Shown piece by piece: positions 1-8,797 of a stretch of 46,963 nt of DNA; within the stretch, counting starts at the first letter, position 1; each line of letters starts with the position of its first letter. A model generated the notes under the pieces. It saw only the letters and a program-made list of their open reading frames with translations, made no database searches and had not been told where the DNA came from. Source of the stretch: a virus; IMG/VR virus record IMGVR_UViG_3300044621_002117, positions 1 through 46,963 of that record, one strand, 5' to 3'. The position numbers were made by a program, and so were the translations under genes.

Positions 1-288
1 GTAGCAACTCTTGGTGGACACATATCAGGGCAAAACCTTAGTCTATTAAATAGATACTTCAATACAGTTATAATTATGACGGATGCTGATAAGGCAGGAA
101 GAGATTTAGGCTCAACGATTGCATATAAACTAAATAATAAAAACATCTTGTGGGCTTCGCACTCTTATGGTAGAATATATCCAGAGGGTGTAAAAGATGC
201 TGGTGATATGTCTGATGAAGACATAAAATCTTGCATAGCAAATGCCATATCTAATTTTGAATATATATCTGGGATTCAAGAAAAATAA
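1..288 (+). CDS. DNA primase-like Toprim domain protein (5' end missing)
   Basis: The reading frame is open from the first base, so this is the C-terminal part of a longer protein. The visible part reads ATLGG, then a hydrophobic strand ending in TDADKAGRD. This is the Toprim signature of DnaG-type primases and primase-helicases, where the DxD pair binds metal. In the complete protein this domain would make RNA primers at the fork. It ends just before the ssDNA-binding protein gene and opens a replication gene block. Helicase or zinc domains, if present, lie outside the window, so primase cannot be told from primase-helicase. The internal ATG at 76 lies inside the Toprim fold and is not a credible start. 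Confidence 0.75.
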   Translation, partial: VATLGGHISGQNLSLLNRYFNTVIIMTDADKAGRDLGSTIAYKLNNKNILWASHSYGRIYPEGVKDAGDMSDEDIKSCIANAISNFEYISGIQEK

Positions 289-328
289 ACAGGCGAATAT
301 ATATCGTCAATATAAAAGGAGAATACAA

Positions 329-1003
329 ATGAGTATAGTAAAAGGTCTAAAAGACTTAAACAAGGCACTAGATAAGCCTACGTATACAGCAAGCGATGAC
401 AACAAAGGTCGTTGGTTTAAAATTGAAGATGGTGAAAGCGTAAAGATTCGTTTTCTGCAAGAGCTTGATCCAGATTCGCCACACTATAACGAAAAATTTG
501 GTTGCGGATTTATTGCTCTTGAGCATACTAATCCCAAAGACTACCGAAGAAAAGCTCTAGATACAATGGAGCTAGAAGGACGTGACTGGGCAAACGAACA
601 GCACCGAAAAGATCCAAAGGCTGGATGGAAAGCCAGAGCAAGACTTTACATCAACGTTCTTGTTGATGACGGAAAAGAAGCGCCGTATGTTGCCATTCTT
701 TCTCAGGGCACAAGTGGTAAGGCAATTACTCCAACATTAATTGAATATGCTGGAGAGATTGGAAGTATTACAAATCTCATGTGGCGCATCAAGCGTACAG
801 GAACAAAAACAGATACAAGTTATACAATAATTCCATTAGCAAAAGACGAAACGCCTTTTGATAGTTCTAGCATTGAGCTGTTTGATCTTGAAAAGTCAGC
901 AGTTCGTCACGTACCATATGATGAGCAAGAAGCATTTTATACTGGAGACTCTCATTCGGAAACACGAGAATCTTCTTCAACTAGCAGCAGCGTAGACTGG
1001 TAA
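329..1003 (+). CDS. T4 gp32-like single-stranded DNA-binding protein
   Basis: This 224-residue protein begins MSIVKGLKDLNKAL, has a central region rich in aromatic and basic residues (GRWFKIEDGESVKIRFLQEL), and ends in a Ser/Glu/Asp-rich tail closing on SSVDW. That layout matches phage ssDNA-binding proteins whose acidic tails recruit partners. The start at 329 is chosen over an upstream in-frame ATG at 242 because AAAAGGAG lies 7-14 nt before it and 242 is inside the primase gene. It sits between primase and polymerase genes, as expected for a replisome SSB. A second, bacterial-type SSB occurs at 8411. The family call is from layout and context, not from a strict motif. Confidence 0.65.
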   Translation: MSIVKGLKDLNKALDKPTYTASDDNKGRWFKIEDGESVKIRFLQELDPDSPHYNEKFGCGFIALEHTNPKDYRRKALDTMELEGRDWANEQHRKDPKAGWKARARLYINVLVDDGKEAPYVAILSQGTSGKAITPTLIEYAGEIGSITNLMWRIKRTGTKTDTSYTIIPLAKDETPFDSSSIELFDLEKSAVRHVPYDEQEAFYTGDSHSETRESSSTSSSVDW

Positions 1004-1011
1004 CATTAAAT

Positions 1012-1046
1012 AGTGGAGGCGGCATTGACCGCCTCCACTTTATTTA
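1012..1046 (+). terminator. Rho-independent terminator after the ssDNA-binding protein gene
   Basis: An 11-bp perfect stem (AGTGGAGGCGG with its complement, positions 1012-1022 and 1029-1039) encloses a 6-nt loop and is followed by TTTATTT. It lies 9 nt after the stop codon. The loop also supplies most of the -35 box of the next promoter. Confidence 0.85.
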
Positions 1047-1053
1047 GTAGAAT
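1025..1053 (+). promoter_or_regulatory. Leaderless-type promoter interleaved with the terminator
   Basis: TTGACC (1025-1030), 17 bp, TAGAAT (1048-1053), then 6 nt to the ATG at 1060. This is the same geometry as other promoters in the window. The -35 box begins in the loop of the preceding terminator hairpin. A TATAAT at 1053-1058 is too close to the ATG to serve as -10 for this start. Confidence 0.55.
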
Positions 1054-1059
1054 ATAATA

Positions 1060-1266
1060 ATGAGAACATACGACATCCCAGACCCGTTTGAGACTTTTGT
1101 TTCCAACAAGTATAAAAACTATGTGGGCGCTTTGTATGATTTCTTTGCCAGAGAATGGCATATGAAATGCGGATGTTGCAAGGAAGATTTATATGCACCA
1201 ACAAAAAAGATATTGACTAAAATTAGGTTATATCATACTAGAAATGAATGCACAGGCGGATACTAA
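1060..1266 (+). CDS. Small Cys-containing hypothetical protein
   Basis: This 68-residue protein has a CGCC cluster and a downstream HxxxxxC, giving a possible zinc site (C38, C40, C41, H60, C64 region). I recognise no family. Its stop overlaps the ATG of the polymerase gene by one base (TAATG), so the two are probably translationally coupled. It is preceded by a leaderless-type promoter, which would make it the first gene of the dnaE transcription unit. Confidence 0.6.
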   Translation: MRTYDIPDPFETFVSNKYKNYVGALYDFFAREWHMKCGCCKEDLYAPTKKILTKIRLYHTRNECTGGY

Positions 1267-4200
1267 TGAGTTTTACACATTTACACGTTCACTCTTACTA
1301 CTCGCTTATGGACGGGCTAAACTCTCCAGAAGAATTGTGTCAGGCAGCGTTAGATGCTGGTCAAACAGCAATCGCCATAACAGATCACGGCACATTGTCC
1401 TCTCATCGTGATATGCAGATAGCTGCAAAGAAGCTTGGCATAAAGCCGATACTTGGAGTTGAGGCTTACATATCACCAACAGATAGATTCGATAGATCTT
1501 CTAAGACAGATAAATCAATTCAGGCGTATAATCATATTATTCTTTTAGCTAAGAATAAAAAGGGTCTAGAGAATATCAATACCCTGCAGGAGCTTGCGTG
1601 GACAGAAGGCTTTTACCATAAGCCACGTATTGATAGGGAGGTGCTTAAGGAATATGCGGAAGGTATTGTTGTACTCTCTGGATGCCTTAATGGCCTCATC
1701 TCTAAAGCTATCGAGAAAGGCGAGTTCTCTGAAGCTAAGATGGTTCTCAAAGATTTTCAGAAAACTTTCGGTAAAGATTTTTATGTTGAGGTTCAATCTC
1801 ACAATCCAGAAGAAATAAATTCAAAGCTTCTAGAGCTTGCCGACGAGCTTAAGATTAAGGCGGTGGCAACTGGAGATGCACATTTTGCTAAAGAAGAAGA
1901 TAGAGTCTTAGAAGAAGCAATGCTTATTCTATCAACATCTCCTAAATCAGATAAAGATGCAGACTTTGAAATGTCTAGACAAATGCCAGACATGCTTGAT
2001 AGATTCAATTATCTATACCCAGACCGCAAGATATCATTTGCAGACTATAATTTATTTATTCAAAGTAGGTCTGAAATTGAGGCGGATTTTAATAAGGCAG
2101 GTATTACTCGTACAGATATATATGATAATACAATGGAGATTGCTGATAAGATTGAAGAATATGACTTCAATAGGGGTCTAGATCTGCTACCTATCCCAAA
2201 GACCAATGCTGACAAGAAACTGTCTGATATGGCCTTAGAAGGCCTTAAAAGACTATCTCTAGACAAAGATCAGGTCTACTTGGATAGAATTTCAGAGGAG
2301 TTATCTATAATTAAAGATAAGTCATTTGCTTCATATTTCCTAGTTGTAGCCGATATGATTACATGGGCAAAGTCAAATAATATTATGGTTGGTCCTGGTC
2401 GTGGTTCTGCCGCAGGTTCATTAGTTTGCTACGCCCTTGGAATTACAGATGTCGATCCAATTAAGTATGATCTTCTTTTCTTCCGCTTTATTAATCCAGA
2501 GCGAAATGACTTTCCAGATATCGATACTGACTTTGAAGACCGTCGCCGTAAAGAGGTTAAAGATTATTTAAAGAAGAAGTTTAAGCACGTTGCATCTATT
2601 TCTACATTTACTTACTTTAAAGATAAAGGTGTTATTCGTGATGCAGCTCGTGTGTTCATGGTTCCACTTTCCGATGTTAATCGTGCAATGAAATCGATTG
2701 ATACATTTGAAGACTTTATGGATTCACCAAACACAAAAGAGTTTAGAACAAAGTATCCAGAGGTTACGTGGCTAGCTGAAAAGCTACGTGGAAAAATTCG
2801 CAGCGTTGGAGTACATGCTGCTGGAGTTGTTGTAGCAAAAGATGATTTAAGAAAGTATGCACCAATAGAATCTAGAGCAGATGCAAACGATGAAGTGTCT
2901 GGAAGAATTCCAGTCGTGGCATACGACATGGATACGGTTGCAGATATAGGTCTTATTAAACTAGATGCCCTAGGACTTAAGACTTTATCTGTAATCTCTG
3001 ACACTCTGAAAACAATTAAAGATAGATCTGGTAAAGAGATTAATCTATATGAAATACCGCTTGATGATCAGAATGTTTATAAAATATTTAATGATGGATA
3101 CACAAAGGGAATATTCCAGGCAGAAGCAACCCCATATACAAACCTTCTTATTAAAATGCGGGTCGATAAGTTTGAAGATTTAGCTGCATCTAATGCTTTG
3201 GTTCGCCCAGGCGCAATGAATACAGTGGGTGCTTCTTATATTAAGCGTAAGCATGGAGACGAAGCAGTTCATTATACTCACCCTATAATGAAGCCTTTTA
3301 CAGAAAATACATACGGAGTTATTATTTATCAAGAGCAAGTTATGCAAGCATGCGTACACTTGGGAGGAATGACCTGGTCGGAAGCAGACAAGGTTAGAAA
3401 GGTTATCGGTAAGAAGCAGGATGCAAAAGAACTCAGTCCTTTCAAAGATAAATTTATTGACGGCGCTAAGAAACATATCAGCACCGATGAAGCAGAAAAC
3501 CTCTGGAAAAACTTCGAAGCACATGCTGGATACTCATTCAATCGCAGTCACGCTGTCGCTTATTCTATGCTTTCTTATTATACCGCTTGGCTTAAGTGTT
3601 ATTATCCTTTGGAATTTTTATTCTCGATCCTTAAAAACGAAGGAGACAAAGACGCCAGAACAGGCTATTTGATTGAAGCAAAAAGGCTTGGCATCAAGGT
3701 TAAGCTACCACATATAAATGAATCTGATGTAAACTTTTCATTACAGAAAGATTCTATCAGATTTGGATTGGCAGAAGTTAAATTTATTTCAGATAGCATT
3801 GCGAATAAGATTATAGAAAAGAGACCTTATGAAAACTACAAAGACTTTGTTGATAAAGCATCCAAGAAAGGCAGTGGTATTAATTCTAGGGCCATTTCTT
3901 CTCTTAACACTATTGGCGGGGCTGCTTTTGATGATAACCCTAGAAGCGGTAAAGAAGCCGAGTCTTATTACGAATTTTTAGGAATACCATCATTTAATCT
4001 TTCTAATTTAGACCCAAAGATTAAAGCGCAGGCTAGACCGATTGATGAGTTTGAAGAGCTTGGATCGTTTGTCATGTTTGGAATGGCAAAGAGCATAAAG
4101 CGTGGAAATGGCTGGTCAAGAATTGAGCTTGTCGATGAGAGCGGATCAGTGGGTCTTTTTGATATTGAGCAAACAAAAATAGAAACAAATAAAATGTACT

Positions 4201-4535
4201 TTGTTCTTGTCGGAGATAATAGAATATCCAGATATGTAGAGGTTGATTTAATCAATAGGGATTCGGATGATGCTTTTGTGAAATACTTGTATTCGAGCTC
4301 ATACGACATTGACGAAAACCAAAGGATTGTGATAAGCTATACTCCATATAAAACTAAGGCTGGAAAAACTATGGCCCACCTTATTATGTCGGATAAAGAA
4401 AAGAATTTAACTAGAGCTATTGTATTCTCTAGCATGTACCCTATCTCTCTGGCTAAAATGAGAGAAGGAATGATTTGTGAACCAATTCTAAAGTCGTTAG
4501 AAGATGGTACAATTATGGTAAAGGAGATAAAATGA
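1266..4535 (+). CDS. dnaE: DNA polymerase III alpha subunit (DnaE-type)
   Basis: This is a 1089-residue replicative C-family polymerase. An N-terminal PHP domain is clear: HLHVH at residues 5-9 and ITDHG near 38-42. The polymerase core shows PGRGSAAGSLVCYALGI and then PDIDTDFEDRRR, placing the catalytic aspartates at about D418 and D420. Further blocks include GVHAAGVV and the YQEQVM and RSHAVAYS motifs. The length is close to bacterial DnaE1 (about 1160), with a somewhat short C-terminus. The start at 1266 is preferred to the in-frame ATG at 1248 because HLHVH normally lies at the extreme N-terminus and the TAATG junction fits. The next gene overlaps by 4 nt. A phage-borne DnaE implies substantially independent replication. 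Confidence 0.95.
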   Translation: MSFTHLHVHSYYSLMDGLNSPEELCQAALDAGQTAIAITDHGTLSSHRDMQIAAKKLGIKPILGVEAYISPTDRFDRSSKTDKSIQAYNHIILLAKNKKGLENINTLQELAWTEGFYHKPRIDREVLKEYAEGIVVLSGCLNGLISKAIEKGEFSEAKMVLKDFQKTFGKDFYVEVQSHNPEEINSKLLELADELKIKAVATGDAHFAKEEDRVLEEAMLILSTSPKSDKDADFEMSRQMPDMLDRFNYLYPDRKISFADYNLFIQSRSEIEADFNKAGITRTDIYDNTMEIADKIEEYDFNRGLDLLPIPKTNADKKLSDMALEGLKRLSLDKDQVYLDRISEELSIIKDKSFASYFLVVADMITWAKSNNIMVGPGRGSAAGSLVCYALGITDVDPIKYDLLFFRFINPERNDFPDIDTDFEDRRRKEVKDYLKKKFKHVASISTFTYFKDKGVIRDAARVFMVPLSDVNRAMKSIDTFEDFMDSPNTKEFRTKYPEVTWLAEKLRGKIRSVGVHAAGVVVAKDDLRKYAPIESRADANDEVSGRIPVVAYDMDTVADIGLIKLDALGLKTLSVISDTLKTIKDRSGKEINLYEIPLDDQNVYKIFNDGYTKGIFQAEATPYTNLLIKMRVDKFEDLAASNALVRPGAMNTVGASYIKRKHGDEAVHYTHPIMKPFTENTYGVIIYQEQVMQACVHLGGMTWSEADKVRKVIGKKQDAKELSPFKDKFIDGAKKHISTDEAENLWKNFEAHAGYSFNRSHAVAYSMLSYYTAWLKCYYPLEFLFSILKNEGDKDARTGYLIEAKRLGIKVKLPHINESDVNFSLQKDSIRFGLAEVKFISDSIANKIIEKRPYENYKDFVDKASKKGSGINSRAISSLNTIGGAAFDDNPRSGKEAESYYEFLGIPSFNLSNLDPKIKAQARPIDEFEELGSFVMFGMAKSIKRGNGWSRIELVDESGSVGLFDIEQTKIETNKMYFVLVGDNRISRYVEVDLINRDSDDAFVKYLYSSSYDIDENQRIVISYTPYKTKAGKTMAHLIMSDKEKNLTRAIVFSSMYPISLAKMREGMICEPILKSLEDGTIMVKEIK

Positions 4536-4792
4536 CAGATAGCAATCAGGAAATGTTAAAGTCTATGAATGCAACTACAATACTAATTGCAATTTTAAAT
4601 CAAATAGGATCAATTAGTGTGCCTACAAAAGATTTTTTAGCGGTTAACTCTGAAGATAGGCAGCTATCGGTTGAGTATGATAGTGAAACTCTTTCTTTTA
4701 ACTTTAAGATGAATGACACTGTAGAAGATGTTGAATCTGAGGACCTCAGAAATTATTCAGAAGATTATAATCTAAGCGGTAAAGTAGAATAA
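4532..4792 (+). CDS. Small hypothetical protein, paralogue of its downstream neighbour
   Basis: This 86-residue protein starts within the dnaE stop (ATGA overlap). Its core, MNATTILIAILNQIGSISVP, aligns with MRATSILVAILKHNGKLGVP in the next gene, followed in both by a strand-rich tail (SVEYDSETLSFNFKM versus VTYEKEKDMFFFELGYM). The pair looks like a tandem duplication. I know no function. The position between polymerase and RecA suggests a replication or recombination accessory role, which is inference. Confidence 0.7.
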   Translation: MTDSNQEMLKSMNATTILIAILNQIGSISVPTKDFLAVNSEDRQLSVEYDSETLSFNFKMNDTVEDVESEDLRNYSEDYNLSGKVE

Positions 4793-4794
4793 CT

Positions 4795-5160
4795 ATGGAT
4801 CGATTGGAAGACATAGAGTTTGTTGATCACCAGCCACCAAAGAGAATCGTAGATACATTTGAGGCAATGAGAGCAACAAGCATCCTTGTTGCTATATTAA
4901 AGCACAACGGAAAGCTTGGTGTGCCTAGGTCTATATTGGATGAGCTATTGACTCAAGAACAAGTTTTTCCAAACGATTTTATAACTAAAAATGGAAGTAT
5001 GGCAAGAGTTACTTACGAAAAAGAAAAAGATATGTTCTTTTTTGAACTTGGATACATGGATGAAAAACCTTATCCAAACCACCTAATAGGCTTTCAGTGT
5101 ACTAGGTCAGATACAAGAGTTGGAGATATAAGTTACGATGATCCCTATTACAGAAATTGA
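4795..5160 (+). CDS. Small hypothetical protein, second member of the tandem pair
   Basis: This 121-residue protein begins two bases after its paralogue ends. The shared part is an ATSILVAILK helix, a GKLGVP turn and a C-terminal beta-rich segment. This copy has an N-terminal extension (MDRLEDIEFVDHQPPKRIVDTF) and a longer C-terminus. It overlaps the RecA gene by 23 nt. No family is recognised. Confidence 0.7.
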   Translation: MDRLEDIEFVDHQPPKRIVDTFEAMRATSILVAILKHNGKLGVPRSILDELLTQEQVFPNDFITKNGSMARVTYEKEKDMFFFELGYMDEKPYPNHLIGFQCTRSDTRVGDISYDDPYYRN

Positions 5161-6148
5161 GAGTGTTTTAGCAAAGCTCGATCCAAAAACAAGAGCACGT
5201 GTTCAATCGGCACAGGATATTAAAATTGAAAAGCAGTTAACTCCAAGCATAGGATTAAACTTTGCTTTACGTGGCGGTCTTGGTTATGGTAGACAAGCAC
5301 TTGTTTGGGGAAATAAGTCTGCTGGAAAATCTTCGTTTTGCTTACAAATGATTGCGCTTGCACAAAAAGAAGGAAAAACTTGTGCCTGGATTGATGCCGA
5401 AGCATCTTACGATCAGTCATGGGCAGAAAAACTAGGAGTAGATTCTTCCTCTCTTATCTACTCTCCAGCAAAAACAATTAATGACATGGTAGATGTCGCA
5501 ACAAAACTTATGGATGCTGGAGTAGACCTTATTGTAGTAGATTCAATATCAGCACTTCTCCCAGCGATCTACTTTGAAAAAGACGGAAATGAAATGAAAG
5601 ATTTGCAAGACACAAAGCAAATCGGCGCAGAAGCAAAGGATATGACCCACGCAGTCAAAATGTTAAATTATGCAAACAAAAACACACTACTTGTTCTCAT
5701 CTCACAACAACGAAATCAGTTTGGATCTATGCATGCTAGTCACATCCCCACAGGCGGCATGGCTGTCAAGTTCTTCTCTTCCACAGTTATCAAACTCTGG
5801 TCTTCTGAAGCTGAGGCTAACGCTATCAAGGCTGGCATTAAAGTTGGCGACAAAATTATTGAGCAAAGAGTTGGCAGGCCAGTTAACTGGATTATTGATT
5901 ACAACAAGCTCGGCCCCCCAAATTTATCAGGACAATACGACTTTTACTACCAAGGGGAAACTCTTGGTGTAGATGGCGTTGGAGAAACTTTAGATGTTGC
6001 AGAAATGTGTGGAATTATAGAAAAGGGTGGCGCATGGTATACAGTAAATGGAGAACGTTTTCAAGGACGTGCGAAGGCTGTAGCATATTTAAAGGACAAT
6101 CCAGATGTTGTAGGCAACTTAGTCGAGGAAATAAATGCCAAATATTAA
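5138..6148 (+). CDS. recA: RecA-family recombinase
   Basis: This 336-residue strand-exchange ATPase has Walker A GNKSAGKS at about residues 58-65, an AWIDAEASYD segment carrying the catalytic Glu, Walker B LIVVDSISALLP, and the L2-region glutamines in LISQQRNQFGSMH. It should form filaments on ssDNA for recombination-dependent replication and repair. The length matches bacterial RecA (about 350) rather than T4 UvsX (391). The start overlaps the previous gene by 23 nt and has GGAG 12 nt upstream, which is acceptable but not strong. Confidence 0.93.
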   Translation: MIPITEIESVLAKLDPKTRARVQSAQDIKIEKQLTPSIGLNFALRGGLGYGRQALVWGNKSAGKSSFCLQMIALAQKEGKTCAWIDAEASYDQSWAEKLGVDSSSLIYSPAKTINDMVDVATKLMDAGVDLIVVDSISALLPAIYFEKDGNEMKDLQDTKQIGAEAKDMTHAVKMLNYANKNTLLVLISQQRNQFGSMHASHIPTGGMAVKFFSSTVIKLWSSEAEANAIKAGIKVGDKIIEQRVGRPVNWIIDYNKLGPPNLSGQYDFYYQGETLGVDGVGETLDVAEMCGIIEKGGAWYTVNGERFQGRAKAVAYLKDNPDVVGNLVEEINAKY

Positions 6149-6176
6149 TGAGTTTTTTAATTCAGGAGATAAAAAA

Positions 6177-6329
6177 ATGGATTTAGAAAATGCACAAATG
6201 ATTAATGGTGCCAAGCCATGCTCCAAATGTGAAGAAAACTCAACTACATACACCTGGAATCAAGATACTTTTACTATGACATGGAAATGTAAAAATGGTC
6301 ATCCAAATGAATTAAAGGTTAACTCATGA
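6177..6329 (+). CDS. Small zinc-ribbon-like protein
   Basis: This is a 50-residue protein with CSKC near the N-terminus and a later WKCKNGH, giving three Cys and one His arranged like a short zinc ribbon. The start at 6177 is chosen over the in-frame ATG at 6135, inside recA, because AGGAG lies 8 nt upstream. The 3' end overlaps the next start (ATGA). Function unknown; nucleic-acid or protein binding is plausible. Confidence 0.65.
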   Translation: MDLENAQMINGAKPCSKCEENSTTYTWNQDTFTMTWKCKNGHPNELKVNS

Positions 6330-7120
6330 TAGAAAAAATTATTATATCTCCTCAGATAGTAGTTTATAAAAACATTTTGAAAAATAGCCAAGGCGTAGTT
6401 GATTTTTTAAATTCTGATGATAAGAAAATAGTTAATAACTCATGGCAAGATTGGTATGATAATGGCTGGAGATTTTCTGTAAACTTTGATGAAATTGAGA
6501 AATCTGAATTGCCTGAATACTCATACTTAAAAGAAATGTGTGACGCGTTTGACTATATTTCAAAAGATTATATGCTTGAATATTCAAAAGAGAATGGAAT
6601 CTGGCCTAGCTTTATAAAAGACTGGAATAATGTTAATCTAAATAATCATAACATTGATTTTTTTAGATATAAGCTGGATCACTCTAGAGATAGAAATTGG
6701 GACTCAGACTTTCTTATGAACTACCACGTAGACGAATTTGATGTTGACGGAGTATTTAAAAGTCAAAAAAACATAGTAACTGTTAACTTTTACCTTAACG
6801 ACAATTACGATGGCGGTGAGATATGTGCATATAACAAAGATTTAAACTTAAGCTACAGGTACAAGCCAGTTGCTGGAGATGCAGTTGTAATGCCATCGGC
6901 AAGTCCATTTTTTCATGCGGTAAAGCCGTTCTACTTGACCGACAGATATTTTTCTAGAATATTTATAAACTATAATGATAGTCTAGTAGACAGCAGCGTA
7001 GACAGTGATTTTTTTTCTAAAGAGCACTCCGTAGGAAACCCTTACGAAAAAAAGTTTATAGATGAAGGCTTTCAGTTTTTAAATGTTAACATTGAAGAAG
7101 TAGAGGTGCCAAATGTCTGA
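6326..7120 (+). CDS. 2OG-Fe(II) oxygenase (prolyl 4-hydroxylase-like)
   Basis: This 264-residue double-stranded beta-helix enzyme has an Fe-binding HxD at H134/D136 (NYHVDEF), the family strand VNFYLNDNYDGGEI, a distal His at about H197 (PFFHAVKP), and a following DRYFSRIF whose Arg should bind the 2-oxoglutarate carboxylate. It would couple decarboxylation of 2-oxoglutarate to hydroxylation of an unknown substrate. It lies one gene from a second oxygenase at 7412 and overlaps the nuclease gene by 8 nt. Such genes are frequent in aquatic phages, and their substrates are mostly unknown. Confidence 0.85.
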   Translation: MIEKIIISPQIVVYKNILKNSQGVVDFLNSDDKKIVNNSWQDWYDNGWRFSVNFDEIEKSELPEYSYLKEMCDAFDYISKDYMLEYSKENGIWPSFIKDWNNVNLNNHNIDFFRYKLDHSRDRNWDSDFLMNYHVDEFDVDGVFKSQKNIVTVNFYLNDNYDGGEICAYNKDLNLSYRYKPVAGDAVVMPSASPFFHAVKPFYLTDRYFSRIFINYNDSLVDSSVDSDFFSKEHSVGNPYEKKFIDEGFQFLNVNIEEVEVPNV

Positions 7121-7415
7121 AAGATCTGAAGTAAAAAGAGACGGAGCCAAGGCTCAAAAAAATAGTGGGCGTGGGGACTATCAAAAGGGTGACGCTAAAT
7201 GGAATGGTTTTCTTGTAGATTATAAAGAGTCTAACTCTTCTTTTAATTTAAATAAAGAGGTCTGGTCAAAAATATGCACAGATACATTTAAAGTGGATAG
7301 GAATATGTACCCAGCTCTTAAATTAATAATAGGAACTGAATCAAAGGTTAGGTTGGCAGTAATAGAGTGGGCAACGCTTGAAGACTTAGTTAATAACCAA
7401 AAGGGGGAAGAATGA
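7113..7415 (+). CDS. Small PD-(D/E)XK-like nuclease, possible Holliday junction resolvase
   Basis: This 100-residue protein reads KRDGAKAQKNSGRGDYQKGD, then FLVDYKESN, then a helix (LNKEVWSKI) and a final strand (VRLAVIEW). The KGD and VDYK elements fit the D...(D/E)xK active site of small endonucleases of the Hjr/RecU superfamily, with a basic N-terminus for DNA contact. It sits between two oxygenase genes with 3-8 nt overlaps, inside a recombination gene block. The alternative is an inactive DNA-binding relative. Confidence 0.55.
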   Translation: MSERSEVKRDGAKAQKNSGRGDYQKGDAKWNGFLVDYKESNSSFNLNKEVWSKICTDTFKVDRNMYPALKLIIGTESKVRLAVIEWATLEDLVNNQKGEE

Positions 7416-8374
7416 TAAAGAAAGAAATTTATGACAAGGTAGTTTTGTATAGGGACATATTCTCTGAAGAAGATATTAATCTAATTAGAAATACAATTTT
7501 AGAATCAGAAGATGATGTCTCTGGCAAAGCGTTTGCTCTCCCAGAAGATTCTTCTTATGCAGATTATCATGGACCAGACCCAGTTGAAAAGGATGACGGC
7601 ACAATAATTAAATCATGGTCAACTTGGTATAACTATGGCAAAAAAACATTTTTTAGCAATAACATAGAGAAAGACCTTTCTGATGTTGGCAAAAAGCAGG
7701 TTGCTGTAAGAAAGCTAATATTAGATGGAATATCAAAAGCTCACGAAGATTATTTTTCCAGCTACGATAAAAATAGCTGGCCAGAGTATGCTGGCAGAGA
7801 TTTCTCTTTAGATAGAGGAATTTATGGTATGTGTTTTTCAGACATAGAAGTTCTTCAGCACAGAATAAATAATGACTCAGAGTTTACTATAGATATTCAT
7901 ACTGATTGGCATGAGCAAAGACATACCTGGCCAGGTCCAAAACAAATTGTCACATATACTTTTTATTTGAATGATGATTATGAGGGTGGGGAAGTAGATT
8001 TTATTAGTGAAAATGAAAAGTCTATGACAACATACAAGCCTAAAATGGGAGACATAACAGCATTCCCATCTGGAAGACCATACTGGCACAGTGCACGTGC
8101 TGCAAATGAAGGAAGCAATAAAATATTCGTAAGGGTTTTTGCGTCTAAACAGTATGTTGGGTCTTCTGAATGGCATGAAGGTGCGGCAAAACATGGTGTA
8201 GAAAATTGGCTAGAAAAAGAAAAAGAGAAGGTTCTATCTTTTGTTAATGATGGCGAAACATCTAGAAGAATTGTTATTGATGGTAAAGAGACAAGCGATT
8301 TTTCACACCTATTGCCATTATTTATTGATAATGATAAAATATTCTACATAGATGGAAAAGAACTTAGCTTGTAG
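7412..8374 (+). CDS. 2OG-Fe(II) oxygenase
   Basis: This 320-residue protein belongs to the same broad family as the one at 6326. The iron site is H163/D165 (DIHTDWHE), followed by YTFYLNDDYEGGEVDF, the distal His H226 in PYWHSARA, and an IFVRVFAS strand with the 2OG-binding Arg. About 60 C-terminal residues lie beyond the fold. It contains an insertion ahead of the core (HEDYFSSYDKNSWPEYAGRDFS). The start overlaps the nuclease stop (ATGA). Substrate unknown. Confidence 0.85.
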   Translation: MIKKEIYDKVVLYRDIFSEEDINLIRNTILESEDDVSGKAFALPEDSSYADYHGPDPVEKDDGTIIKSWSTWYNYGKKTFFSNNIEKDLSDVGKKQVAVRKLILDGISKAHEDYFSSYDKNSWPEYAGRDFSLDRGIYGMCFSDIEVLQHRINNDSEFTIDIHTDWHEQRHTWPGPKQIVTYTFYLNDDYEGGEVDFISENEKSMTTYKPKMGDITAFPSGRPYWHSARAANEGSNKIFVRVFASKQYVGSSEWHEGAAKHGVENWLEKEKEKVLSFVNDGETSRRIVIDGKETSDFSHLLPLFIDNDKIFYIDGKELSL

Positions 8375-8410
8375 CAAATGCTTTCAAGCACTAATATAAG
8401 GAGCAAAAAA

Positions 8411-8797
8411 ATGGCTAACCCAACAATTACAATCGTAGGTCGAGTTGGAAGTGACCCAGAGGCTATCGGATCGAATGGTCTTCGTTTTAGAGTTGCAACA
8501 AATGATCGTGTTAAAAATGATACAACAGGTGCGTGGGAAGACAAAAACACTTCATGGTGGACCGTAAAGGCATGGCGAACACTTGCCGATCAATCTAAGT
8601 CTGTAATTCGAAAAGGCATGGAAGTAACAATAGTTGGTAAAATTTATGAAGAAAATTGGACAGATAAAGACGGTATTAAGAGAAGTTCATACGAAATTAA
8701 TGCAGATTCAATTTCTGTGACTACATACAGTTTGGCAAAAGATAAGCCTGCAAACGATTTTCCTTCATACAAGACGTATGCAGAGGTTCCATTTTAA
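8411..8797 (+). CDS. ssb: Single-stranded DNA-binding protein (bacterial SSB type)
   Basis: This 128-residue OB-fold protein has the N-terminal PTITIVGRVGSDPE and FRVATNDR strands, SWWTVKAWRTLAD and GMEVTIVGKIYEENWTDKDG, all typical of SSB. The C-terminus ends EVPF, resembling the DDxPF tip that recruits host replication proteins. The start is fixed by AAGGAG 7-12 nt before 8411; an in-frame ATG at 8378 lacks a site. It is shorter than host SSBs because the glycine-rich linker is nearly absent. This is the second SSB-like gene in the window. Confidence 0.9.
   Translation: MANPTITIVGRVGSDPEAIGSNGLRFRVATNDRVKNDTTGAWEDKNTSWWTVKAWRTLADQSKSVIRKGMEVTIVGKIYEENWTDKDGIKRSSYEINADSISVTTYSLAKDKPANDFPSYKTYAEVPF

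Noticed and set aside
1053-1058. TATAAT directly before the ATG at 1060
   Set aside because: Transcription would start inside the gene; the TTGACC-17-TAGAAT promoter gives the expected 6-nt gap.
2612-3004. Antisense ORF inside the polymerase gene
   Set aside because: Shadow of DnaE codon use; no ribosome site or motif.
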